Made by a program: the position numbers and the translations under genes. Source: Clostridium saudiense (GTDB lineage Bacteria > Bacillota > Clostridia > Clostridiales > Clostridiaceae). Taken from it: a DNA stretch of 64,000 nt. Under the pieces are notes generated by a model that searched no databases, was not told the DNA's origin, and worked only from the letters and a program-made list of their open reading frames with translations. This document shows positions 17,924 through 28,808 of the stretch, piece after piece; position 1 is the first letter of the stretch, and the number at the start of each line of letters is the position of its first letter. The stretch is from contig NZ_CBYM010000012.1 of NCBI RefSeq assembly GCF_000577815.1, positions 27,844 through 91,843 of the forward strand, read 5' to 3'.

Positions 17924-18826
17924 TTATGCATGAGATAATACTGGAAACATTAGATAATTCTCTCTAAAAATATTTTCTGTATCCTTCAAAATAAATAAAG
18001 TATTATTATCATCAGTCAATATACTTTTCTCATATCCATTTGTATCAATAGGTGTAAATCCTAAATTTACTTTTTTAGTTTTACTGTCCATTAAAACATT
18101 TATTACTTTATCTAAATCAAAATTTCTATCACAAAATATACCATTAATATTTAATACATCCTCTTCATACTCACAAATAGCAACTGAGTTATATTCTTTA
18201 ATATAATAAATACATTCTTTTAAAAATCCTAAACAGTAAAACATAATTAAATTCTTATTATCTTCAACATAAAGCTTTGAATTTACTATACTGTTATCAA
18301 GAATACTTTCTAATATTTTTTTATCTTCTTTATTATCTATATTTAATTTTCTCTTCTTAATATTAGTAGCTTCTTTAATTTTACTTATTGAATACTTATA
18401 TTCATTAACTTTTTCAAATCCAAACTTAGGATAAAAATTTAATACTGTATCATTTGCTGATAAATAAATACAACCACTCTTTTCTTTATATTCACTAATT
18501 ATTTTTTCAATTAAATATCTTGATAAACCTTTATTTCTATACTCATTATCAGTCATTACTGTTCCTATTTGAATATAGTTTTTCTTTTTACCTAAAACAT
18601 TCATTTTCATAATACTTACAGATGCATTTGCTATTAATTTATCTCCATCTAATAATGAATATGGAATATATACTTCTTCCCAATAACCAGCTTCATACCA
18701 TTCTTTAAAGTTAAATCCATAGGTTTTATCAGTTAAATCATTTAATCTTGTTCTTAAGTTTTTATCATCTCTATAATCTTTTACAAAAGTATATTCTTTA
18801 TTATTAATTAATACTTTCTCATTCAT
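17924..18826 (-). CDS. GNAT-family N-acetyltransferase
   Basis: 300 residues. An N-terminal GNAT fold (about 1-150) shows the acetyl-CoA motif A region IGTVMTDNEYRNKGLSRYLIEKI (R/Q-x-x-G-x-G/A form, here RNKGLS) and YPKFGFEKV. The C-terminal half (150-300) has no recognised catalytic motif and may be a second degenerate GNAT-like lobe. Substrate unknown. It is a single gene following its own RBS (GGGGAG). Confidence 0.82.
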   Translation of the reverse strand: MNEKVLINNKEYTFVKDYRDDKNLRTRLNDLTDKTYGFNFKEWYEAGYWEEVYIPYSLLDGDKLIANASVSIMKMNVLGKKKNYIQIGTVMTDNEYRNKGLSRYLIEKIISEYKEKSGCIYLSANDTVLNFYPKFGFEKVNEYKYSISKIKEATNIKKRKLNIDNKEDKKILESILDNSIVNSKLYVEDNKNLIMFYCLGFLKECIYYIKEYNSVAICEYEEDVLNINGIFCDRNFDLDKVINVLMDSKTKKVNLGFTPIDTNGYEKSILTDDNNTLFILKDTENIFRENYLMFPVLSHA

Positions 18827-18967
18827 TTTCTCACTCCCCTAACATATCCCCTATAAGTATTTTATTTTAATATTATTCATAAGCATATCTATATTACTTT
18901 TAATAATATAAGTTGAGCCATAAACTTAATCATTATTCAACCTTATCACTATATTATATATTCTTCT

Positions 18968-19456
18968 TTAAAATGCTTTAAAAATACTGCTTGTCTTATC
19001 TGATATTGATACCTTTTCAATCTTATATCCTTTTTCATCAAGTACATTAAAAGCCATATAATCTTTCATATCAACAGTTTCACCATTAAGTTCTAGTTTA
19101 TATGAAACCTCATACTCAAAATGAATATATCCATCATTTTCTGTTTCACTAGTTTTTGTAAAATTAATATCTGTAACAGCACTTGCTTCTGATATAACAC
19201 TGCTATATCTAGTAAATATTCTATTAGCCATTAATAAATCAAAAGCATCATCAGTAATATATTCACCAAATATTGATTTACAATCTTCAATGAATCGTCC
19301 TGACTCTTCAAGACTTGATATATCTTTATAAGTATCATATGATACTAACTTTCTAATAAAACTTTCTACATTTTGCTCTTTTGACGAATTAGTACATCCC
19401 ACTAATAATCCTATTGTTACAATACATAAAAATAAATATTTAATTCTTTTTCTCAT
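18968..19456 (-). CDS. Small secreted lipoprotein of unknown function
   Basis: 162 residues. A lipoprotein signal peptide with lipobox LLVGC (Cys21) follows MRKRIKYLFLCIVTIG. The ATG at 19456 follows AGGAGA, while an upstream ATG (19486) lacks an RBS. The mature part has no motif I recognise; its alternating pattern (EVSYKLELNGETVDMKDYMAFNVLDE) suggests a small beta-rich NTF2-like fold, which is only a guess. It lies between the GNAT and CmpB genes on the same strand with terminator-like hairpins on both sides. Confidence 0.75.
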   Translation of the reverse strand: MRKRIKYLFLCIVTIGLLVGCTNSSKEQNVESFIRKLVSYDTYKDISSLEESGRFIEDCKSIFGEYITDDAFDLLMANRIFTRYSSVISEASAVTDINFTKTSETENDGYIHFEYEVSYKLELNGETVDMKDYMAFNVLDEKGYKIEKVSISDKTSSIFKAF

Positions 19457-19502
19457 TTTTCTCCTACCCCCAATATAGTATTTCATCTATAATTTTTATT
19501 CT

Positions 19503-19538
19503 AAAAAAATCGAGCCATAAACTCCATTATGACTCAAA
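19503..19538 (-). terminator. Terminator of the CmpB-family gene
   Basis: TTGAGTCATAA pairs with TTATGGCTCGA (G-U pairs allowed), followed by seven T on the minus strand. Confidence 0.65.
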
Positions 19539-19572
19539 ATTATATCCTATCTAATTGATTTAGCTTAATTCA

Positions 19573-19601
19573 GTATTATATTATATTATATTATATTATA
19601 T
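19573..19601. repeat. Pentanucleotide microsatellite (TATTA)n
   Basis: More than five tandem TATTA units lie between the CmpB-family gene and its terminator. This is a slippage-prone tract in non-coding DNA. Confidence 0.9.
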
Positions 19602-19609
19602 ATCTTTCT

Positions 19610-20614
19610 TTATTTATCATTTAATTCCTTATCTAAATTTTTAACTTCATTCATTGCTTCTTCATACTTCTTTGCCTTAGCATTTGGATTTCTTCGTAAT
19701 ATTTTTATTGATTTTATATACACATTATTTTCAGTATTATGAATTCTACTTTCATGCATTCTTAATTTATTAATATACTCTTTAAATTCTAACTTTAAAT
19801 GCTCAGTATCTTCTGAACCCCTGAAAGGCACACCCTCAAGTTTATCCATATACAATGATATTTTTTCAGATAAGCCTCTGATTTTTTCTTCAGTTATAGA
19901 TAAATTCTTTCTTATAATAGCTTCTATATGCATTGCTTTTTTTGTCTTTTTCTCACTCTTCCTTTCTTGTTGGATTTCAAGTTTATCAAGTATTCTTCCT
20001 TGTAAATCCTTGATATCTTCATTAATAAAAGCTTCAACAATTTCTAATCTCTTTTTTATAACACTTACAGTTTCATTTCTTTCAGTTATTTTAACTAATA
20101 CATTCTTTAAATTAATTGCTTCATTAAATGATTGGACTGCATCAACGGTAATAAAAATAGTAGCTAGATAAGCTATTATCTCAGAAACTTGATTTGGTAT
20201 CATTACAACTAAATTAGCTATTTTAGGATTAGCTATCTTTACTAAAAGCACCGAAAATATTCCCCAAGCCAAAGATGATAATAAACATATATGTCCATTA
20301 ATATTAAATGGCTTATCACTATAATCCCAATATCTAACATGGAATATCCTTTCCATTAACTCTCCAGTAATATACTCTAATATAGTTGCTGCAATCATTC
20401 CTATAATAAATATTAAAAAAGTATTATTTTGCACCATTATAGTTGAAACTAATACGACTATTGCTCCTGAACCATAAATAGGTAGTAGAGGGCCTTTTAA
20501 AAAACCTCTATTTATCCATTTACGCTTTTTTAATGAAACATAGCATGATTCCCATATCCATCCTGCAAAGCAATATAAATAAAATAATAAAAGCCATTGG
20601 TGTATTGTATACAA
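19610..20614 (-). CDS. CmpB-family membrane protein (putative ABC transporter permease, PF06541)
   Basis: 334 residues. The N-terminal half has about five TM helices and the CmpB signature: CFAGWIWES, GFLKGPLLPIYGSGA, LEYITGELMERIFHVRYWDYS and NINGHICL. The C-terminal half (about 180-334) is charged and helical, probably a cytoplasmic coiled coil. TTG at 20614 is taken as the start because GAGGAGGAGG lies just upstream; an upstream ATG at 20653 has no RBS. Despite its family name, transport activity is not established and no ATPase is nearby. Confidence 0.82.
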   Translation of the reverse strand: MYTIHQWLLLFYLYCFAGWIWESCYVSLKKRKWINRGFLKGPLLPIYGSGAIVVLVSTIMVQNNTFLIFIIGMIAATILEYITGELMERIFHVRYWDYSDKPFNINGHICLLSSLAWGIFSVLLVKIANPKIANLVVMIPNQVSEIIAYLATIFITVDAVQSFNEAINLKNVLVKITERNETVSVIKKRLEIVEAFINEDIKDLQGRILDKLEIQQERKSEKKTKKAMHIEAIIRKNLSITEEKIRGLSEKISLYMDKLEGVPFRGSEDTEHLKLEFKEYINKLRMHESRIHNTENNVYIKSIKILRRNPNAKAKKYEEAMNEVKNLDKELNDK

Positions 20615-20673
20615 TATGCCTCCTCCTCTTTCCTTTTTATACCATATTAACATATATTGTATTATATTAAAAA

Positions 20674-20725
20674 TAAAAAAATTGCCTATAGTATAAATCT
20701 AACTCTTTAGTTTATACTATAGGCA
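20674..20725 (-). terminator. Terminator of the GH13 gene
   Basis: TGCCTATAGTATAAA pairs perfectly with TTTATACTATAGGCA, with an A/T run on the minus-strand 3' side. Confidence 0.85.
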
Positions 20726-20740
20726 TTTAAAAAACTTATA

Positions 20741-22408
<1,668 letters not shown>

Positions 22409-22623
22409 TTACATATTAATTTATCTAATAGCTAGCCATTGTAATATTCCCACCTCATTTAATTAAAAGATAACAACTTGCAAGCCTTTAGATACCAAAT
22501 TCTAACTTAATGTGTAAATAACATCAATATTAAGCTAAGAATTCAGTTTATAATGTGATTATACATAATAATATTACTATTTTTCTTGCAAAATATAGGC
22601 TTTTTTTAACACAATAATGCTAT

Positions 22624-22705
22624 TTACTTCATCTTCTCTTTCTTTTCCAACATTTCTATAACCTTCTCTAATCTTTTCTTTTTTGTATCTTCTTTGTTAT
22701 TAAAT
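22624..22705 (-). pseudogene. Possible C-terminal remnant of a YdeI/OmpD-associated gene
   Basis: On the minus strand a short open stretch reads KEDTKKKRLEKVIEMLEKKE before a stop. It resembles the conserved C-terminal tail of YdeI/OmpD-associated (bacteriocin-protection-like) proteins, KRxEKxVExLExGKK. An in-frame stop lies just upstream and no further homology is visible. It is probably a decayed end of a lost gene in the 395-bp gap 22370-22764. Otherwise I see only AT-rich DNA and a possible weak promoter (TTGATG, 17 bp, TAGAAT at 22527-22499) for the GH13 gene. Confidence 0.35.
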
Positions 22706-22764
22706 TAAATTTTTTCATTTGTTAATTACCTCACTAAAATAAGTTTATCTAAAAAGGTTATTTA

Positions 22765-23631
22765 CTAAATCTTTATTAATAATATCAATGTTCCAACTAC
22801 AATTAATACTAACCCAACTATTGATTTTTTTGATAATTTTTCTTTTAAAAACACATAAGCAAATAATATAGTTACTAAAATACTAAGCTTATCTATTGGA
22901 ACAACTATAGAAGCTAGTCCATCTTGTAATGCCTTATAATAACATAACCATGATGCTCCTGTTGCTATTCCTGACAATATTAAAAATAACAAACTTTTCT
23001 TATCTATCTTTTTTACATCACTTTGTTTTTTAGTAGCAAAAACAATAATCCATGCCATTATAAGTACGACTATTGTCCTAATTGCCGTTCCTAAATTTGA
23101 CTCTACATTTTCTATCCCAACTTTACCTAATATAGAAGTTAATGAAGCAAATATAGCCGATAATAATGCATATACTAACCAAGCTTTTCCTTTAACTACT
23201 TTTTCTATGCTTTCTTTTTTTTGAATCATCAAATAAGTACCAATACCTATACCAATCATCCCAACTACCATGTTTATAGTTATATTTTCCCCTAGAAAAA
23301 TAAAAGCTAATACCATTGTTAAGATTGTACTACTTTTATCAATAGGTACTACCTTATTTACATCACCCAATTGCAATGCTTTAAAATAACATAACCATGA
23401 TGCTCCTGTTGCAAATCCCGATAATATTAAGAATGTCAATGTTTTTCCACTTATATTTCCTATAGTTCCTTGTGATCCTACTATAAATACCATAATCCAT
23501 GAAAAAATCAATACTACTATAGTTCTTATTGCGGTAGCAACATGAGAATCAATATCCTTAACCCCTATCTTAGCTAAAATTGATGTTGCACCAGCAAAAA
23601 ATGCAGATCCAAATGCATATAATATCCACAT
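22765..23631 (-). CDS. EamA/DMT-family transporter
   Basis: 288 residues with ten predicted TM helices in two EamA repeats (about 3-135 and 148-287). The repeats are visible to the eye: SILAKIGVKDIDSHVATAIR against SILGKVGIENVESNLGTAIR, and SGFATGASWLCYFKALQLG against SGIATGASWLCYYKALQDG. This near-identity suggests a recent internal duplication. Drug/metabolite transporter superfamily; the substrate (metabolite, nucleotide precursor or amino acid) is unknown. Confidence 0.9.
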   Translation of the reverse strand: MWILYAFGSAFFAGATSILAKIGVKDIDSHVATAIRTIVVLIFSWIMVFIVGSQGTIGNISGKTLTFLILSGFATGASWLCYFKALQLGDVNKVVPIDKSSTILTMVLAFIFLGENITINMVVGMIGIGIGTYLMIQKKESIEKVVKGKAWLVYALLSAIFASLTSILGKVGIENVESNLGTAIRTIVVLIMAWIIVFATKKQSDVKKIDKKSLLFLILSGIATGASWLCYYKALQDGLASIVVPIDKLSILVTILFAYVFLKEKLSKKSIVGLVLIVVGTLILLIKI

Positions 23632-23700
23632 ATTTTTTTATTTCCTTTCTTTGCATAATTCTTATTATAACATTACATTAATCTTATTCTTAACTAAAAT

Positions 23701-23741
23701 TAAAAGAAGTGATATGAAAATTTAACTATACCACCTCTTTA
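23701..23741 (-). terminator. Terminator of the GH3-family gene
   Basis: An imperfect stem AAGAGGTGGTAT / ATATCACTTCTT is followed by a T-rich tract on the minus strand. Confidence 0.6.
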
Positions 23742-23747
23742 CTTTAT

Positions 23748-25424
23748 TTATATTCTATTATCATTTAAAATTCTTAAAATATCTTTCTTATTAGTTGCCA
23801 CTCTTGGAATTTTAATTTGACTTTTTGAAACTCCTTTTGAGATTAAAAATTTCTTTATATTATCAAATGTATTCTTTCTAACAATATTAATGCTTATACA
23901 TGATAATTTATTATTCTTTCTAAATCTTCCATAAGCTAAATTAGCTTTTTGAAGTTCTAAATCTAAAACCCTTTCAATCTCTTTTATCTTATCTTTAGAT
24001 ATTTCTTTATTTAATTCAAAATAAAAAACATATCTCCCAGGTGTTATTGTATTATCTGCCAATGTTGTATAATCAATTAATGATAACTTAAGTTCTTTCA
24101 TAGTTTTATCTATTGAAGATATTAAATGTTCTTCTGTTGTTTTTTCAGAAACCATATTAATAACTTGATTTTTTCTATATAAAAATTCAATTTCCGGTGA
24201 ATTATTATAATAATCAACTACCTTTATTACATCACCTAATCTATATCTATAAAGTCCAGCATAGTTAGTTACTATAACCTCATACATTTCATCTACCTTT
24301 AATTCATCTATACAATAAGTTTTAGGATTGTCTTTATTACCTTCTCCTATTGGCATAAATTCATAAAATACTGTATCTGGTATTACTACATATCTTATTT
24401 TAGATATATAAGGATTAACTCCTATCATAGCTTCAGTAGCTGCATATGCTGGAGAATAAATTGGTAATGATTCAGTATAATAATCTACCATATCATCATA
24501 TATTGAAAAATTAGCACCTGTTACAGCTGCGATATAAGTTATCTTTGGCCAAAGCCTCCTACATATCCCTCTAAACCCCTTTGAAAATTCTTTTTCTATT
24601 TCATCAGCTCTTCCTGCATTTGCTTTTAAATAACTATTTAAATTTTTTCTTGTTTCATCATCAATATTTAAATTCCTATTAATGCTTCCCCTTCTAATAT
24701 CTTTTACCAATAACTCATTTTTATCTTCTAGAATCCTTAATGCATCTAAAACATTTGAAATAAATACACCACTTATATAAGTTAAATTTCTATCTTCAAG
24801 AGCAAATAATAGATGTAAATATAATGCTGCATTTTTATCTTTTATTTTCATTACTTCATATGGAGAAGTATATATCTTAGGCAGTATATTTTTTATTGAT
24901 TCCATCCCACCTGACGTTGCAGAACATATAGGTACCCCTCCATCAGAGTAAGTAGTCATAACAGTATCTGCTAACATCAACCCTCGTCCATAATTCCATT
25001 GTTTTTTTAGATTATTATAGGCAAACCTTTCTATTAAAAGAGCCATATACTTACTTCCAACTTCTCTTGATTTTTTAGTGACAGGTATTAATTTTTGTTT
25101 ACCTGTTGTTCCTGATGTATGTCCAAAATATTCAACCTCATCACTAATCAATATATTTTTTTCTCCCTTTAACATTTCATTTATATATTGCTCATAAGCT
25201 GAGTAATCTGTAATTGGCACTTTTTCTTTATATTCATTTATAGATTTTATTGAACTAAAATTATATTTTTCTCCATATTTACACTTCTTATTTTTATTTA
25301 TTATTTTAAATAATACTTCTTCATTTACACTTTTTGAGTTTAATGTATATTTATTAAACTTTTTTTCTAGAATTCCTCCTGCTGAAATCATAGTACGATA
25401 TAACACTTTACTTATTATGCTCAT
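23748..25424 (-). CDS. GH3-family acyl-adenylate-forming protein (GH3 auxin-responsive-like)
   Basis: 558 residues with the ANL-like fold of plant GH3 acyl acid-amido synthetases. The ATP/AMP motif YFGHTSGTTGKQKLIPVT lies near 95-110, YSPAYAATEAMIGVN corresponds to the second nucleotide motif and GLYRYRLGDVIKVVDYY is the third. A swinging C-terminal domain begins near 430. ATG 25424 is chosen from GGAAGTG about 9 bp upstream; an earlier ATG (25454) lacks an RBS. Plant GH3 enzymes conjugate auxin or jasmonate to amino acids. Bacterial members are largely uncharacterised, and an acid-amino acid ligase role is inference. No partner gene adjoins it. Confidence 0.85.
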   Translation of the reverse strand: MSIISKVLYRTMISAGGILEKKFNKYTLNSKSVNEEVLFKIINKNKKCKYGEKYNFSSIKSINEYKEKVPITDYSAYEQYINEMLKGEKNILISDEVEYFGHTSGTTGKQKLIPVTKKSREVGSKYMALLIERFAYNNLKKQWNYGRGLMLADTVMTTYSDGGVPICSATSGGMESIKNILPKIYTSPYEVMKIKDKNAALYLHLLFALEDRNLTYISGVFISNVLDALRILEDKNELLVKDIRRGSINRNLNIDDETRKNLNSYLKANAGRADEIEKEFSKGFRGICRRLWPKITYIAAVTGANFSIYDDMVDYYTESLPIYSPAYAATEAMIGVNPYISKIRYVVIPDTVFYEFMPIGEGNKDNPKTYCIDELKVDEMYEVIVTNYAGLYRYRLGDVIKVVDYYNNSPEIEFLYRKNQVINMVSEKTTEEHLISSIDKTMKELKLSLIDYTTLADNTITPGRYVFYFELNKEISKDKIKEIERVLDLELQKANLAYGRFRKNNKLSCISINIVRKNTFDNIKKFLISKGVSKSQIKIPRVATNKKDILRILNDNRI

Positions 25425-25525
25425 AATAAAGCACTTCCTATATATTTTTGTCATAAATAATATATGAAAGTGCTTTATAAATTGCTTATATATTTCAAAC
25501 TCATTTTATTATTATATAATTTAAA

Positions 25526-26692
25526 CTACTTTTTATGCTTAACTCTATCTCCAACAAATGTTAAAATACTTGCTAATATTATTGAAACAACAGCAGCAAT
25601 TAAAACTGAAATCTTTGATACACTTAGCTCAATTTCTCTTCCTTTAAATGCTATCTCTGATACAAATAAGGACATTGTAAATCCTATTCCTGCAAGTATT
25701 GAAACCTCCAATACATCATACCAAGATGCATCTGTAGGCTTTTTAGTTATGCCTATTAAGCTTCCTAAATATCCAAAAATCATAATTCCTAATGGTTTTC
25801 CAATAACCAATCCTAATATTATTCCAATCATTAAAGGGTAATCCTTTGCTAAATTCAAACTTCCTCCTAGAGTTATCCCTGTATTAGCAAAAGCAAATAA
25901 AGGAAGTATTACAAAATTTGAAAACGGCTCAAACTTATGCTCAATCTTATAACTTAAATCCTTATCCCTATCCTTTTCATGTAAAACAGGTATACTAAAT
26001 GCTAATATTACTCCGCTTAAAGTAGAATGAATTCCACTATAAAATATAGCTATCCATAATGCTAATCCTAATATTAGATATGGATATAATCTATTTCTTT
26101 TATTAAAAAATCTAACACAAAATAAAGCTGCTATTAAAATCAATGAAATAATTATTCCAGAAATTCTTATATGAGAAGAATAAAAAACACCTATTATAAC
26201 TATTGATAGCAAATCATCTACTACAGCTAAGGTAAGCAAAAATAATTTTAGTGAAAACTTCAGCTTACTTTCAAGAATTGAAAAAATACCTATTGCAAAT
26301 GCTATATCTGTTGATAGTGGTATCCCTGCCCCAATTTCAAATCCACTTTTAAAATTAAATAAAGTAAATATTAATGCAGGTACGAGCATCCCCCCTATAG
26401 CAGCTAACACTGGAAATGATGCTTCTTTTATATTTGAAAGTTTTCCATATACAATCTCTCTTTTAATTTCACATCCTACAACTAAGAAAAATATAGCCAT
26501 TAAAAAATCATTTATGAAAACATGTAAATTAAATTCTTCTCCAATTTTCAAATCATATAAAATATAATTATAATATCTATCTAATTCAGTATTTGCTAAT
26601 ATTAATGCTAATATTGTAGCTCCTAATAGCAATATTCCTGGAAATGCTTCTGAACTTACTATACTTTTATAATCTTTTTTACTATCTTCCAT
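25526..26692 (-). CDS. nhaA: Na+/H+ antiporter NhaA
   Basis: 388 residues, 12 TM helices, full length. The transport aspartates are present: Asp129 in STDIAFAIG and Asp159-Asp160 in LAVVDDLLSI (equivalents of E. coli Asp133 and Asp163/164). The signature FFLVVGCEIKREIVYG is near 69-84. It exports Na+ or Li+ in exchange for protons at alkaline pH. Located in the cytoplasmic membrane, single gene. Confidence 0.97.
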   Translation of the reverse strand: MEDSKKDYKSIVSSEAFPGILLLGATILALILANTELDRYYNYILYDLKIGEEFNLHVFINDFLMAIFFLVVGCEIKREIVYGKLSNIKEASFPVLAAIGGMLVPALIFTLFNFKSGFEIGAGIPLSTDIAFAIGIFSILESKLKFSLKLFLLTLAVVDDLLSIVIIGVFYSSHIRISGIIISLILIAALFCVRFFNKRNRLYPYLILGLALWIAIFYSGIHSTLSGVILAFSIPVLHEKDRDKDLSYKIEHKFEPFSNFVILPLFAFANTGITLGGSLNLAKDYPLMIGIILGLVIGKPLGIMIFGYLGSLIGITKKPTDASWYDVLEVSILAGIGFTMSLFVSEIAFKGREIELSVSKISVLIAAVVSIILASILTFVGDRVKHKK

Positions 26693-26803
26693 AACTGTGC
26701 TCCTAATACATTCTTATTTTTCCTTACTGTTATATTTTGCACAGTTCTTTTCTTTTTATCCTTTGCGTAACACTTGTGATTGTGATATTGGATATGATTA
26801 AAT

Positions 26804-26852
26804 AAAAAAAGTCTGAAACATTAATTAAATTCAATTAATGTTTCAGACTTTT
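26804..26852 (-). terminator. Terminator of the fruRKA operon
   Basis: A 17-bp perfect stem (AGTCTGAAACATTAATT with its complement) is followed by seven T on the minus strand. Confidence 0.9.
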
Positions 26853-26856
26853 AAAA

Positions 26857-28788
26857 TTATTCTACTACTTTTTTCTTTAATACTGCTAACATTGCCATTC
26901 CTACTACAGAACCTATTACAACTGCTGCTAAGAATCCAAATGGATTTCCGATTACAGGTAATACGAATATTCCACCATGAGGAGCTCTTAATTGACAGTC
27001 AAAGAACATTGTAAGTGCTCCTGCTGTTGCAGAACCTATTACACATGAAGGTATAACTCTTAATGGATCTGCTGCTGCAAAAGGAATTGCTCCTTCTGTT
27101 ATGAATGATAATCCCATAATATAGTTTGTAAGAGCTGATTGTCTTTCTCTCTTAGTAAACTTATTCTTAAAGAATGTTGATGCTAAAGCTATAGCAAGTG
27201 GTGGAACCATACCACCAGCCATTACAGCTGCCATTACTTCATAGTTTCCAGATGCAAGTGATGCTGTACCAAATACATATGCTGCTTTATTGAAAGGACC
27301 ACCCATATCAATTGACATCATACCTGCAACAACAATACCTAATAATACTTTACTTGTTCCACCCATTGAGTTAAGGAAATGTGTGATTGCTTCATTTATT
27401 CCACCAAAGAAAGGATTTACGAATATCATGATTGCTCCCATTAAACCTATACCTATTAGTGGATATAATAAAGTTGGTTTTAAACCTTCTAATGCTTGTG
27501 GTAATTTATCAAATATCTTCTTTAATCCTAATACTAAGTAACCACCAACAAAACCTGCAAATAATGCTCCTAAGAATCCTCCGCTAATAACAGATACTGA
27601 AGAATCAAATGCACTTGCATAAGTTGTACCTAAGTTAGCTAACATACCACCAACAAAACCAACTGCAAGACCTGGTCTATCTGCAATACTCATTGAAATA
27701 TATCCTGCAAGTACTGGTAACATAAATCCAAATGATGTTTCACCTATAGTTTTTATAAATGCTGCGATTGGTGTATTCTTACCAAAGTTAGATGGATCTA
27801 TACTATAATTATCTAGTAAGAATGCTATAGCTATTAATATACCTCCACCTATAACAAATGGTAACATATGAGATACACCATTCATTAAGTGCTTATATAT
27901 TTGTCTTCCAAAGCTTTCTCCTTCATCTGATGATGAGCCTTCGCTATCACTTCCACCTGCATGATGATATACTGGAGCATCACCATTAGTAGCTCTAGTT
28001 AATAATTCTTCTGTTTTATGAATTCCATTTGCAACCTTAGTTTGAATAACTTTCTTTCCTTCAAATCTAGCCATTTCAACCTTCTTATCAGCTGCAACTA
28101 TTATACAATCTGCATTAGCTATTTCTTCATCAGTTAAAACATTTTTAGCTCCACCTGAACCATTAGTTTCAACCTTTATTGTAATTCCCATGTCTTTAGC
28201 TTTATTTTCTAAAGCTTCTGCTGCCATAAATGTATGAGCAATTCCTGTAGGACATGCTGTAACTGCTAATACTCTATATCCACTAGCTTGTGCTTTTTGA
28301 GCTTCTTCTTTATCACTTTCAGCCTTTAACTTATCATTTTCTTTAGAATCAATAAGTTCTAAGAATTCATTAACACTCTTAGCATTAATTAATTGATCTT
28401 TAAATTCAGGATCCATTAACATCATAGATAATCTTGCTAACACATCTAAATGAAGATTATTTTCTCCTTCTGGTGCAGCAATCATAAAGAATAATTTTGC
28501 CGGTTCACCATCTAATGAATCATAATCAATACCATTAGTAAGTACCATTGCACTAAGACCAGCTTCTTTTACTGCAGTTGTCTTAGCATGAGGAATTGCT
28601 ATATTATCTCCGATTCCCGTTGTGCTTAAGCTTTCTCTTGCTAATACTGCTTCTTTATAAGCTTCCTTATCATTTAATCTTCCTGTTTCATTCATTAAAT
28701 CAACAAGTTTATTAATAGCTTCTTCCTTTGTTTTTACATTAGGATTAAGTGCTATACCATTCTTTTTTAATAAATCTGTTATTTTCAC
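26857..28788 (-). CDS. fruA: Fructose PTS EIIABC component FruA
   Basis: 643 residues. EIIA (about 1-150, phospho-His67 in NIAIPHAKT), EIIB (about 170-270, Cys179 in VLAVTACPTGIAHTFMAAEA) and EIIC (about 295-640, eight or more TM helices, GGPFNKAAYVFG) are fused in the ABC order. It imports fructose as fructose-1-phosphate, the substrate of the fruK product upstream. The gap to fruK is 20 bp. It is the last gene of the fruR-fruK-fruA operon. Confidence 0.96.
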   Translation of the reverse strand: MKITDLLKKNGIALNPNVKTKEEAINKLVDLMNETGRLNDKEAYKEAVLARESLSTTGIGDNIAIPHAKTTAVKEAGLSAMVLTNGIDYDSLDGEPAKLFFMIAAPEGENNLHLDVLARLSMMLMDPEFKDQLINAKSVNEFLELIDSKENDKLKAESDKEEAQKAQASGYRVLAVTACPTGIAHTFMAAEALENKAKDMGITIKVETNGSGGAKNVLTDEEIANADCIIVAADKKVEMARFEGKKVIQTKVANGIHKTEELLTRATNGDAPVYHHAGGSDSEGSSSDEGESFGRQIYKHLMNGVSHMLPFVIGGGILIAIAFLLDNYSIDPSNFGKNTPIAAFIKTIGETSFGFMLPVLAGYISMSIADRPGLAVGFVGGMLANLGTTYASAFDSSVSVISGGFLGALFAGFVGGYLVLGLKKIFDKLPQALEGLKPTLLYPLIGIGLMGAIMIFVNPFFGGINEAITHFLNSMGGTSKVLLGIVVAGMMSIDMGGPFNKAAYVFGTASLASGNYEVMAAVMAGGMVPPLAIALASTFFKNKFTKRERQSALTNYIMGLSFITEGAIPFAAADPLRVIPSCVIGSATAGALTMFFDCQLRAPHGGIFVLPVIGNPFGFLAAVVIGSVVGMAMLAVLKKKVVE

Positions 28789-28808
28789 TTTTTAGTCCTC
28801 CTTTAAAT

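Noticed and set aside
18908..19538. Shared GAGCCATAAAC segments at about 18913 and 19512, and a similar one at 49592, as a dispersed repeat
   Set aside because: The match is short (10-11 bp) and two copies are parts of terminator-like hairpins; chance is likely.
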